From NCBI RefSeq assembly GCF_041714655.1, contig NZ_CP168219.1:868001-932000 (forward strand): a DNA stretch of 64,000 bases, in the 5' to 3' direction. Made by a program: the position numbers and the translations under genes. Shown one piece after another: positions 51,978 to 59,534 of the stretch (within the stretch, counting starts at the first letter, position 1; each line of letters opens with the position of its first letter). This DNA comes from Pseudoroseicyclus_A sp041714655. GTDB lineage: Bacteria > Pseudomonadota > Alphaproteobacteria > Rhodobacterales > Rhodobacteraceae. Below the pieces are notes generated by a model, which searched no databases, had not been told where the DNA came from, and saw only the letters and a program-made list of their open reading frames with translations.

Positions 51978-53444
51978 ATGAAGACCCGCGTCACCGCCGC
52001 GCCCCTTTTCGCCCCCGAGTGGGGGCCGCAGGCCTTCACCGAAGGCACCTCCGGCAACGACAGCCTGACCGTCGAGCCCGGCACCGACGAGCTCTACGGC
52101 GGCGCCGGCAACGACACTCTCTACGGCGATGCCGGCAACGACCTCCTCGACGGCGGCGCCGATGACGACACGCTCTATGCCGGCGGCGGCGCGGATGTGC
52201 TTTACGGCGGCACCGGCAACGACACGATCATCGGCAACGTCACCTATTCCGACCCCGATGCCGTCGACGACGCGATGGGCGATCTCGTCTACGGCGGCGA
52301 CGGGGTGGACATCATCCACATCGGCCCGGGCGACGACACGGTCTACGGCGGCGACCAGACGGATACCGTCTGGGATATCGGCGGCTCCGATGTCGTCCAT
52401 CTCGGCGGCGGGGCGGACTGGTTCCAGGCCTATGGCGGCGCCGATGACGACAGCATCTACGGCGGCGACGGGTCGGATTTCATCCGCGACGACGGCGGCG
52501 ACAACCTGATCCGCGGCGGCAACGGCCATGACACGGTCTATGCCGGCTTCGGCGACGACAACATCAACGGCGGCGCGGGGCGCGACGTGCTCTTCGGCGC
52601 GGGCGGCAACGACCGGATCGCCGGCGCCGCGGATGCCGACACGCTCTATGGCGGCAACGGCGGAGACTTCCTGATCGGCAATGCGGGGCGCGACCGGCTC
52701 TTCGGCGACAATGGCTCCGACACGATCTACGGCGGCGGCGATCACGACCAGATCTGGGGCGGGCAGGGGCACGACCTGATCCTCGGGTCCGGCGGCAATG
52801 ACCGGATCGACGGCGGCTCGGGGCGCGACACCATCCTCGGCCAGGCCGGGGACAACGTGATCCTGAACGGCGAGAAGGTCTTCGGCGGGCCGGGTCGCGA
52901 CAAGATCTTCGCCTCGGGCGCCACCGACATCCATGCCGGCAGCGACAATGACATCGTCTTCATCGACACCGGCGCCGCGGCCCGCATCCAGGGCAATGCC
53001 GGGGACGACCAGTTCCTCTTCCGCAAGGCGAGCAGCGCCGATGTCTACGGCAACAACGGCGACGACCGCTTCGACATCCGCGAGGGCGGGCCGGCCGAGA
53101 TCTACGGCGGCGCCGGCGACGATCTCGTGCTGATCCGCTACGGCGGCGGGGTGGAGGTCCACGGCGGCGGCGGCAATGACCGCTTCATCGCCCAGCACGA
53201 GGGCGCCTCGATCTGGGGCGACGGCGGCGTGGATGTCTTCCACTATCAGGGCGGCGATCTGCATCTGATGGACCTGCAGGCCGGCCGCGAACATGTGCGC
53301 GTCTACCGGCCCGAAGGCCAGATGAAGGCCTATGCCGATGCAGCCGCCGGGGCCGTGACCTTCGTCTTCGGCACGGGCGATGTGCTGACGCTTCACGGTT
53401 TCTCGGATGTCGAAAGCGCCGAGGCGACGCTCCTTTTCGTCTAG
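51978..53444 (+). CDS. RTX calcium-binding repeat protein 2
   Basis: The 488-residue protein resembles its upstream neighbour in design. A short non-Sec N-terminus (MKTRVTAAPLFAPEWGPQAF) is followed by RTX repeats from residue 22 (GTSGNDSLT, GGAGNDTLYGD) to about residue 400, with an irregular beta-roll in between. The end is DVESAEATLLFV, a plausible type I secretion signal. GTSGND starts the repeats in both proteins, pointing to duplication. The ATG at 51978 has AGGAG at eight bases. It is 219 bp from the first RTX gene, so separate expression is possible. Confidence 0.85.
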   Translation: MKTRVTAAPLFAPEWGPQAFTEGTSGNDSLTVEPGTDELYGGAGNDTLYGDAGNDLLDGGADDDTLYAGGGADVLYGGTGNDTIIGNVTYSDPDAVDDAMGDLVYGGDGVDIIHIGPGDDTVYGGDQTDTVWDIGGSDVVHLGGGADWFQAYGGADDDSIYGGDGSDFIRDDGGDNLIRGGNGHDTVYAGFGDDNINGGAGRDVLFGAGGNDRIAGAADADTLYGGNGGDFLIGNAGRDRLFGDNGSDTIYGGGDHDQIWGGQGHDLILGSGGNDRIDGGSGRDTILGQAGDNVILNGEKVFGGPGRDKIFASGATDIHAGSDNDIVFIDTGAAARIQGNAGDDQFLFRKASSADVYGNNGDDRFDIREGGPAEIYGGAGDDLVLIRYGGGVEVHGGGGNDRFIAQHEGASIWGDGGVDVFHYQGGDLHLMDLQAGREHVRVYRPEGQMKAYADAAAGAVTFVFGTGDVLTLHGFSDVESAEATLLFV

Positions 53445-53631
53445 CGAACGCCCGCAGACCGGGCGAATCCGCCGTTTTTCTGGGAGATTGCCCCCTTCTG
53501 CCGGCTTTTCGGCCGGCTGCGGGCTTGCAATGCCGCAAGCGCTTTGGAATGCTCCGGGGCAAATGCCGCAAAAAGCGGCAGGGCAGGGGCCATGAGGCGC
53601 CGCCACCAACGGGGATTAACGGGAGAGCGCC

Positions 53632-54732
53632 TTGGACGGATCAGGCAGCGCCGCCGCATTCGTGGCTTTCGAACGGGTTCAGAAGAGCTACGACGGCGAA
53701 ACACTGGTCGTCAAAGACCTCAATCTGACCATGCCCAAGGGAGAGTTTCTGACGATGCTCGGCCCCTCGGGCTCGGGCAAGACCACCTGCCTGATGATGC
53801 TCGCCGGCTTCGAGACGGCCACGCATGGCGAGATCCTCCTCGCCGGAAAGCCGATCAACAACATCCCGCCGCACAAGCGGGGCATCGGCATGGTCTTCCA
53901 GAATTACGCGCTCTTCCCGCATATGAGCGTTGCCGAGAACCTCGCCTTCCCGCTGGAGGTGCGCAAGATCGGCAAGTCCGACCGCGAGGCGAAGATCAAG
54001 CGCGCGCTCGACATGGTGCAGATGGGCGATTTCGCCGGGCGCCGCCCGGCGCAGCTCTCGGGCGGGCAGCAGCAGCGCATCGCGCTCGCCCGCGCCCTGG
54101 TCTTCGAGCCCGAGCTCGTGCTGATGGACGAGCCGCTCGGCGCGCTCGACAAGCAGCTCCGCGAGCACATGCAGTTCGAGATCACGCGCCTCGCCCACAA
54201 CCTCGGCATCACCACCGTCTACGTCACGCATGACCAGACGGAGGCATTGACGATGTCCGACCGGGTCGCCGTCTTCAACGACGGGCGCATCCAGCAGCTC
54301 GCCCCGCCCGACCAGCTCTACGAGCAGCCGGAGAACAGCTTCGTCGCGCAGTTCATCGGCGAGAACAACACGCTCCTCGGCAAGATCGAGGAGATCACCG
54401 GCGAGACCTGCAAGGTGCGGCTCGACAGCGGCGACTTGATCGCCGCCAAGCCCGCCAATGTGGCCGAGGTCGGCGAGCGCACCCGCGTCTCCATCCGCCC
54501 CGAGCGGGTGGAATGGAACAAGGACCGCCTGCAGGAGGGCGCCTTCACGCTGAAGGCCGAGGTGCTCGAATTCATCTACATGGGCGACATCTACCGGACG
54601 CGCCTGCGCGTCGCCGGGCATGATGATTTCGTCATGAAGACCCGCAACGCCCCAGATCAGCCGCGCCTGACCCCAGGCGAGATTATCGAGATCGGCTGGC
54701 TGCCAGAGGATTGCCGCGCGCTCGACGCTTGA
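53632..54732 (+). CDS. Spermidine/putrescine-type ABC transporter ATP-binding protein
   Basis: The 366-residue PotA-like ATPase has Walker A GPSGSGKTT near residue 44, Q-loop FQNYALFPHM near residue 87, signature LSGGQQQR near residue 140, Walker B LVLMDEPLGALD and the switch His YVTHDQTEA. A C-terminal TOBE domain (about residues 290-360, VSIRPERVEWNKD onward) follows. The start is a TTG at 53632 with GGGAGAG eight bases upstream; no in-frame ATG gives a full N-terminal strand. It heads the five-to-six gene importer operon. The ligand is not identified: polyamine, opine and related compounds are all possible. Confidence 0.92.
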   Translation: MDGSGSAAAFVAFERVQKSYDGETLVVKDLNLTMPKGEFLTMLGPSGSGKTTCLMMLAGFETATHGEILLAGKPINNIPPHKRGIGMVFQNYALFPHMSVAENLAFPLEVRKIGKSDREAKIKRALDMVQMGDFAGRRPAQLSGGQQQRIALARALVFEPELVLMDEPLGALDKQLREHMQFEITRLAHNLGITTVYVTHDQTEALTMSDRVAVFNDGRIQQLAPPDQLYEQPENSFVAQFIGENNTLLGKIEEITGETCKVRLDSGDLIAAKPANVAEVGERTRVSIRPERVEWNKDRLQEGAFTLKAEVLEFIYMGDIYRTRLRVAGHDDFVMKTRNAPDQPRLTPGEIIEIGWLPEDCRALDA

Positions 54733-54746
54733 GCGCGGGGACGGGC

Positions 54747-54769
54747 GGGGCGCTTCCCGGTGGCGCCCC
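54747..54769. terminator. Hairpin between ATPase and binding-protein genes
   Basis: The stem GGGGCGC / GCGCCCC encloses a 9-nt loop. It lies in the 85-bp gap before the binding-protein gene and lacks a U-tract. It may slow or trim the transcript rather than end it. Confidence 0.4.
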
Positions 54770-54817
54770 AGTGACATGCCCATCCGCCGGGGCCTGAAAA
54801 ACAGGGAGAATAACGAC

Positions 54818-55927
54818 ATGAAAACCAAGCTTCTGATGTCCGCCACGGCCGTCGCCGCGCTCGGCACCGCCGTCATGGCGCAGGAGATGGCCGACGAGAT
54901 GACTCTCGTCAGCTGGGGCGGCGCCTATCAGGCGAGCCAGGTCAGTGCCTATTCCGAACCCTATCTCGCCGACCATCCCGAAGTGTCCATCGTATGGGAC
55001 GAAAGCTCCCCCGAGGCGGTCGCCAAGCTCCGCGCCATGAACGAGACGGGCAACATCACCTGGGATCTCGTCGACGTGGAAGCGGCCGACGCCATCCGGC
55101 TCTGCGACGAAGGACTGGCGATGGAGATCGACGCCGACGAGGTCCTCGCCGCGGCGCCCGACGGCACCACGGCGTCCGACGATTTCGGCGACATGCTGGT
55201 CTCCGACTGCTTTATCCCGCAGATCGTCTTCTCGACGACGTTCGGCTACCGCACCGACATGGTGCCCGAGGGCGTCGAGCCGCCGACCGGCGCCTGCGAC
55301 GTCTTCGACCTCGAGACCTATCCGGGCCAGCGCGCGCTGAACCGCCAGCCGATCGCCAACCTCGAATGGGCACTGCTGTGCGACGGCGTGGCCTATGAGG
55401 ATGTCTACGACATGCTCGAGACCGAAGAGGGCCAGGACCGCGCCTTCGCCAAGCTCGACACGATCAAGGACCAGACGATCTGGTGGACGGCCGCCGCCGA
55501 GACCCCGCAGCTTCTCGCCGACGGCGAGATCTTCATGGGCTCCACCTACAACGGCCGCCTCTTCGCCGCGATCGAAGAGCAGGACCAGCCGATCGGCATG
55601 GCCTGGGATTGGCAGATGTTCGACCTCGACGGCTGGGTGATCCCCGAAGGGCTGCCCGAGGACCGGCTCGCCCGCGTGATGGACTTCGTCTACTTCGCGA
55701 CCGACACGCAGCGGCTCGCCGATCAGGCGGCCTACATCTCCTACGGTCCGGCGCGTGCCTCGTCGGCGCCGCTCGTCTCGACCCATGCCGAGCTCGGCAT
55801 CGAGATGGCGCCGCACATGCCGACCGACCCGAACAACGCGGAGAACACCTTCGTGAACAACTACCTGTGGTGGGCCGACTACCGCGACGACTTGGACGCC
55901 AAGTTCCAGGCCTGGCTCGCGCAGTAA
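54818..55927 (+). CDS. ABC transporter periplasmic substrate-binding protein (PotD-like)
   Basis: The 369-residue protein has a Sec signal peptide (MKTKLLMSATAVAALGTAVMA, cleaved before QEMADEM) and a type II periplasmic-binding fold of the polyamine/iron class. Features are LVSWGGAYQASQVSAYSEPY near residue 28, WDLVDVEAADAIRLCDEGL near residue 85, TIWWTAAAETPQLLADGEIFMGSTYNGRL near residue 222 and NNYLWWADYRDDLDAKF near the end. The ATG at 54818 has GGGAG; the upstream extension spoils the signal peptide. A UUCG hairpin follows the stop, which often protects binding-protein mRNA. Confidence 0.92.
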   Translation: MKTKLLMSATAVAALGTAVMAQEMADEMTLVSWGGAYQASQVSAYSEPYLADHPEVSIVWDESSPEAVAKLRAMNETGNITWDLVDVEAADAIRLCDEGLAMEIDADEVLAAAPDGTTASDDFGDMLVSDCFIPQIVFSTTFGYRTDMVPEGVEPPTGACDVFDLETYPGQRALNRQPIANLEWALLCDGVAYEDVYDMLETEEGQDRAFAKLDTIKDQTIWWTAAAETPQLLADGEIFMGSTYNGRLFAAIEEQDQPIGMAWDWQMFDLDGWVIPEGLPEDRLARVMDFVYFATDTQRLADQAAYISYGPARASSAPLVSTHAELGIEMAPHMPTDPNNAENTFVNNYLWWADYRDDLDAKFQAWLAQ

Positions 55928-55938
55928 GACCGCTTTCC

Positions 55939-55960
55939 GGGGCGGCCTTCGGGCCGCCCC
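55939..55960 (+). terminator. UUCG-loop hairpin after the binding-protein gene
   Basis: A perfect 9-bp GC stem (GGGGCGGCC / GGCCGCCCC) closes an exceptionally stable TTCG tetraloop, 12 bp after the stop at 55927. No T-tract follows. In a gene order with the binding protein ahead of the permeases, this fits a 3'-end stabiliser or partial attenuator giving excess binding protein. Confidence 0.7.
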
Positions 55961-55986
55961 GACCCCCAAGAAGGACGAGAAAAGAC

Positions 55987-56274
55987 GTGCCCAAAGGCTA
56001 CCTGATCCTCCACGTCACCGTGACCGACGCCGAGCCCTACAAGGACTATGTGCGCCTCGACACGCCGATCTTCGAGCGGCATGGCGGGCGCTTCCTGGTC
56101 AGGGGCGGCGCGGCCGAGGTGCTCGAAGGCGAGGCCAAGGCCCGGCATGTCGTCGCAGAATTCCCGTCGCTCGAGGCCGCGCGCGCCTGCTACGAGGACC
56201 CTGAATATCAGGAGGTCCTCAAGATCCGCACCGCCAATGCCGAGAGCGACGTCATCCTCGTGGAGGGCACCTGA
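55987..56274 (+). CDS. DUF1330 family protein
   Basis: The 95-residue protein is a single ferredoxin-like DUF1330 domain (KGYLILHVTVTDAEPYKDYVR, then GGRFLVRGG near residue 35 and FPSLEAARACYEDPEYQEVLKIR near residue 60), of the dimeric alpha/beta-barrel superfamily. It starts at GTG 55987 with an AAGGACGAG upstream. The next gene begins inside its stop codon. It is embedded in a transporter operon between the binding protein and the permease, so it may act on the imported compound; no catalytic function is established for the family. Confidence 0.85.
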   Translation: MPKGYLILHVTVTDAEPYKDYVRLDTPIFERHGGRFLVRGGAAEVLEGEAKARHVVAEFPSLEAARACYEDPEYQEVLKIRTANAESDVILVEGT

Positions 56275-57848
56275 TGACCATGGCGACGGAGGAAGGCGGC
56301 CGTGTCCCCGAGATGACCGGCGAGAACACCGCCGCCCGCATGGTCGCCGCCGACGGCCGGCCGCTCAAGCGCTCGCTGGCCCGCGCGCTCCGCCGCGAGA
56401 AGCTCCGGGCGCTGATGCTGATCGCGCCGCTTCTCATCTTCATCCTCGTCGCCTTCGTCGCGCCCATCGTCGACATGCTCTTCCGCTCGGTCGAGAACGG
56501 CATCGTCTCCGACACGCTCCCCCGCACCACCGCGGCGCTGGAGGACTGGGACCCGGAGGAAGCCGAGCTGCCCCCCGATGCCGTCTATGACGCCTTCTAC
56601 ACCGATCTCGTCGTCGCCGAGGAGTTGAAGCTCCATACCCGGCTCGGCACGCGGCTCAATTACGAGCTCACCGGCATCTCCTCGATGTTCCGGTCCACCG
56701 GCCGCGCCGTCGGGCGGTTCGAGACGGATATCTACACAGACCAGTTCATCGCCGCCGATCCCGAGTTCGAGCGCCCCGTCGCCTGGGTCGCCTGGATGAA
56801 CGACGATGCGGTGCGCGAGGCGCTGCCCCAGACCGCCTCTGCCTGGGAAGGCTGGCGCGACATGCTCGACGACAGCGGCGACGAGGCGGGCGAGGAGGAC
56901 GTGCCCGATTTCGTCTTCGCCGCGCTCTACCGCGACGCGCTGGCCGGCGGGCTGCCCGACGCCCTGCCGCAGGTCGATGTCTCCGGCTTCGAGAGCGTCT
57001 CGATCCGCGAGCAATTCGCCGAGGCCGACGAGGAATGGCTCGACCCGGAGGTCTGGGAGACGATCAAGGTCTTCTCCCCCGACTACACGCCCGGCTACTT
57101 CCTCAATTCCGCCGATCTGCAGCTCACCCCGCAGGGTTCGATCGAACAGCGGCCGGAGGGCGACCGCATCTACATGACGCTCTTCGGGCGGACGATGTGG
57201 ATGAGCCTCGTCATCACCGTCTCCTGCATCCTTCTCGGCTATCCGGTCGCCTGGATGCTCGCCAACCTGCCGATGCGCTCGGCGAACCTTCTGATGATCC
57301 TCGTGCTCCTGCCGTTCTGGACCTCGCTTCTGGTGCGGACCTCGGCCTGGAAGGTGCTCCTCCAGCAGCAGGGGGTCATCAACGACATCCTCGTCTGGGC
57401 GCATATCATCTCGGACGGGAACCGGCTGGTGATGATCAACAATGCCACCGGCACGATCATCGCCATGACGCATATCCTTCTGCCCTTCATGATCCTGCCG
57501 CTCTATTCGGTGATGAAGACCATCCCGCCGAGCTACCTGCGCGCCGCCAAGAGCCTCGGCGCGACGAACTGGACGGCCTTCTGGCGGGTCTATTTCCCGC
57601 AGTCGGTCCCCGGGATCGGCGCGGGCTCGATCCTCGTCTTCATCCTCGCAATAGGCTACTACATCACGCCGGAGCTCGTGGGCGGCACCAAGGGGGTCTT
57701 CATCTCCAACCGCATCGCCTACCACATCTCGCAATCGCTCAACTGGGGGCTGGCCGCGGCGCTGGGCACGATCCTTCTGGTGCTCGTCCTGCTGCTCTAC
57801 TGGGTATACGACAAGCTCGTCGGCATCGACAATGTGAGCCTCGGATGA
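56274..57848 (+). CDS. ABC transporter permease (PotB-like) with large periplasmic insertion
   Basis: The 524-residue protein has a first membrane helix at about residues 47-70 (LMLIAPLLIFILVAFVAPIVDMLF). A hydrophilic region of about 230 residues rich in Glu/Asp follows, then five further helices from residue 305 (MWMSLVITVSCILLGYPVAWML). The EAA loop is YLRAAKSLGATNWTAFWRVYFP near residue 420. Typical PotB is under 320 residues, so the insertion between helix 1 and 2 is striking. It overlaps the DUF1330 gene by 1 nt and the next gene by 4 nt. Confidence 0.9.
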   Translation: MTMATEEGGRVPEMTGENTAARMVAADGRPLKRSLARALRREKLRALMLIAPLLIFILVAFVAPIVDMLFRSVENGIVSDTLPRTTAALEDWDPEEAELPPDAVYDAFYTDLVVAEELKLHTRLGTRLNYELTGISSMFRSTGRAVGRFETDIYTDQFIAADPEFERPVAWVAWMNDDAVREALPQTASAWEGWRDMLDDSGDEAGEEDVPDFVFAALYRDALAGGLPDALPQVDVSGFESVSIREQFAEADEEWLDPEVWETIKVFSPDYTPGYFLNSADLQLTPQGSIEQRPEGDRIYMTLFGRTMWMSLVITVSCILLGYPVAWMLANLPMRSANLLMILVLLPFWTSLLVRTSAWKVLLQQQGVINDILVWAHIISDGNRLVMINNATGTIIAMTHILLPFMILPLYSVMKTIPPSYLRAAKSLGATNWTAFWRVYFPQSVPGIGAGSILVFILAIGYYITPELVGGTKGVFISNRIAYHISQSLNWGLAAALGTILLVLVLLLYWVYDKLVGIDNVSLG

Positions 57849-58288
57849 GCCGCGACGAGATCATCGAGGCGCATTACGCGAAGGCCCGGCGCGAGATGGC
57901 GCTGCTCTGGGCGATCATCCCCTTCATGGCGGCGCTGCTCCTGGCCTTCTTCATCGCCGGCGGCACCGACGGGCCGGTGAGCCGGCGGGGCGGCGGCGGC
58001 ATCTTCGCGCTCCTCGCCGTGGTGCCGCTCGTCGTCATCCGCGACTGGCTGTCCGACAACCGCTCCGCCGGGGCGGCGCTCGGCATCGCCCTGCCGATGC
58101 TCGGCGGCTTTCTCGCGACGGGGGAGATCTGGGTCTCGCTCCTGTGCGGCGCGCTCGGCGCCGCCGGGGCGCGGACCTTCTACACCGTGCGCGGCCGCAC
58201 GAGCTATCGCCCGAAGCTCAACCGCGCCGGCCGCGCGAAGCTGACCGCCGATCTCGCCGCCCATGGCCATGAGGAGGAGTTCGCATGA
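57845..58288 (+). CDS. Small membrane protein between the two permease genes, unknown function
   Basis: The 147-residue protein has predicted helices near residues 21-40 (LLWAIIPFMAALLLAFFIAG), 50-66 and 78-105, and a basic C-terminus (RGRTSYRPKLNRAGRAKLTADL). I recognise no family. It overlaps the upstream permease by 4 nt (ATGA) and the downstream permease by 4 nt, so it is almost certainly translated together with them and may be an accessory subunit of this importer. Confidence 0.75.
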   Translation: MSRDEIIEAHYAKARREMALLWAIIPFMAALLLAFFIAGGTDGPVSRRGGGGIFALLAVVPLVVIRDWLSDNRSAGAALGIALPMLGGFLATGEIWVSLLCGALGAAGARTFYTVRGRTSYRPKLNRAGRAKLTADLAAHGHEEEFA

Positions 58289-59139
58289 GCGCCCTGCCGC
58301 CCTATGCCACCGCTGGCCAGCGCGTCTGGCACTATGCCTTCCGCGTCATCGTGGGGCTGATCCTCTTCTTCCTGATCGCGCCGATCCTGGTGATCATTCC
58401 CCTCAGCTTCAACGCCGAGAACTTCTTCACCTTCACGCCCGAGATGCTGCGGCTCGACCCCGAGGGCTATTCGCTGAAGCACTATCGCGACTTCTTCACC
58501 AACTCCGACTGGCAGATCCCGCTCTGGAACTCGCTGAAGATCGCGCCGGCGGCGACGCTCCTCTCCGTGACGCTGGGCACGCTGGCGGCCATCGGGCTCA
58601 GCCAGCCGCATGTGCCCTTCCGCCGGGCGATCATGGCGGTGCTGATCTCGCCGATGATCGTGCCGCTGATCATCTCGGCGGCGGGGATGTATTTCTTCTA
58701 CTCCCGCGTCGGGCTGCAGGGCAGCTACATCGGCGTGGTGCTCGCCCATGCCGCGCTCGGCATCCCCTTCGTCATCATCACCGTGACGGCGACGCTCGTC
58801 GGCTTCGACAATTCGCTGACGCGCGCGGCGGCGAACATGGGGGCGAGCCCGGTGAAGACCTTCTTCAAGGTGCAGATGCCGCTGATCCTGCCGGGCGTGA
58901 TCTCGGGCGGGCTCTTCGCCTTAATCACCTCCTTCGACGAGGTCGTGGTGGTGCTCTTCGTGGGCTCGGCCAGCCAGAAGACACTGCCCTGGCAGATGTT
59001 CACCGGCCTCCGCGAGCAGATCTCGCCGACGATCCTCGCGGCGGCGACGGTGCTGATCACCATCTCGATCCTGCTCCTCGCGACGCTGGAGATCCTCCGG
59101 AGGCGGTCCGAGCGGCTCCGGGGGCTCAGCCCGGGCTGA
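58285..59139 (+). CDS. ABC transporter permease (PotC-like)
   Basis: The 284-residue permease has six hydrophobic segments. The EAA loop is LTRAAANMGASPVKTFFKVQMPLI near residue 175. IPLSFNAENFFTFTP near residue 42 and SFDEVVVVLFVGSASQKTLPWQMF near residue 215 are typical of PotC/YdcV permeases. It is the last gene of the importer operon. The 395-bp gap after it (59140-59534) holds no gene but three kinds of repeat. Confidence 0.93.
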   Translation: MSALPPYATAGQRVWHYAFRVIVGLILFFLIAPILVIIPLSFNAENFFTFTPEMLRLDPEGYSLKHYRDFFTNSDWQIPLWNSLKIAPAATLLSVTLGTLAAIGLSQPHVPFRRAIMAVLISPMIVPLIISAAGMYFFYSRVGLQGSYIGVVLAHAALGIPFVIITVTATLVGFDNSLTRAAANMGASPVKTFFKVQMPLILPGVISGGLFALITSFDEVVVVLFVGSASQKTLPWQMFTGLREQISPTILAAATVLITISILLLATLEILRRRSERLRGLSPG

Positions 59140-59200
59140 GCGGGGAGACTTCCCTGTTCCGACAGTAGAGCGGTGCCCCCGCCCGGTACGCGCCGGCACG

Positions 59201-59345
59201 GCGCAGGGCGAGCGCCGGCCCGTCCCGCGGGCTGGCGCTCTGGTGAAGCCTCGCCCAGCCTCTGGGCTGGGAGGTGTGTGGCACCATTAACCGCCCCGAC
59301 CAACCCGCAGGAGCGCCGCCCCACGGGCCGGCGCTCGCCCTGCGC
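59201..59345. repeat. 143-nt hairpin element, copy 2 (145 nt here)
   Basis: The same perfect 22-bp inverted termini as at 34977-35119 occur at 59201-59222 and 59324-59345, with a 101-bp centre. Flanking similarity extends about 26 bp to the left (GTGCCCC, then GCCCGGT) in both copies. Like copy 1 it sits between convergent genes, here the PotC-like gene and the AEC transporter gene. Confidence 0.8.
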
Positions 59346-59375
59346 GGCGAGGTTGCGCGAGTTGGAGCGGCTATA

Positions 59376-59397
59376 GTGGGTTGGTAACCCACACTAC
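59376..59397 (-). repeat. REP-like palindrome with GTAG
   Basis: GTGGGTT-GGT-AACCCAC (7-bp stem) is followed by a CTAC that reads GTAG 5' of the hairpin on the minus strand. It matches the organisation of the unit at 63306-63328 and lies 30 bp after the 143-nt element. Confidence 0.65.
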
Positions 59398-59421
59398 GGA
59401 GGTCGAGGAGGGGTGAGAGGG

Positions 59422-59517
59422 GGTGGCGGGCTGAAGCCCGCCCTACGTGGGGCCTACGTGGCGCCCTACGCGGGAGGCCCCTCATAACCCCCGTAGGGCG
59501 GGCTTCAGCCCGCCACC
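59422..59517. repeat. Head-to-head pair of REP-like palindromes (BIME-like)
   Basis: Two 26-bp inverted copies (59422-59447 and 59492-59517) each contain the 8-bp-stem hairpin GGCGGGCT / AGCCCGCC. The first has the CTAC complement of GTAG at 59443-59446, and the second has GTAG at 59493-59496, so the GTAG heads face each other across 44 bp. The spacer includes a short CCTACGTGG repeat. The second copy ends 17 bp before the AEC gene stop, so it may also act as its terminator. Confidence 0.75.
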
Positions 59518-59534
59518 CTCCGCCGCCACCCCCC

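Noticed and set aside
50690..53200. Dense short tandem repeats that could suggest a CRISPR or minisatellite
   Set aside because: The periodicity is 27 bp and in frame, encoding GGxGxDxUx RTX nonapeptides; there are no unique spacers or cas genes.
59422..59517. Possible riboswitch or structured leader for the AEC gene
   Set aside because: It is downstream of the AEC stop, not upstream, and consists of two identical hairpins with GTAG; a REP-like repeat explains it better.
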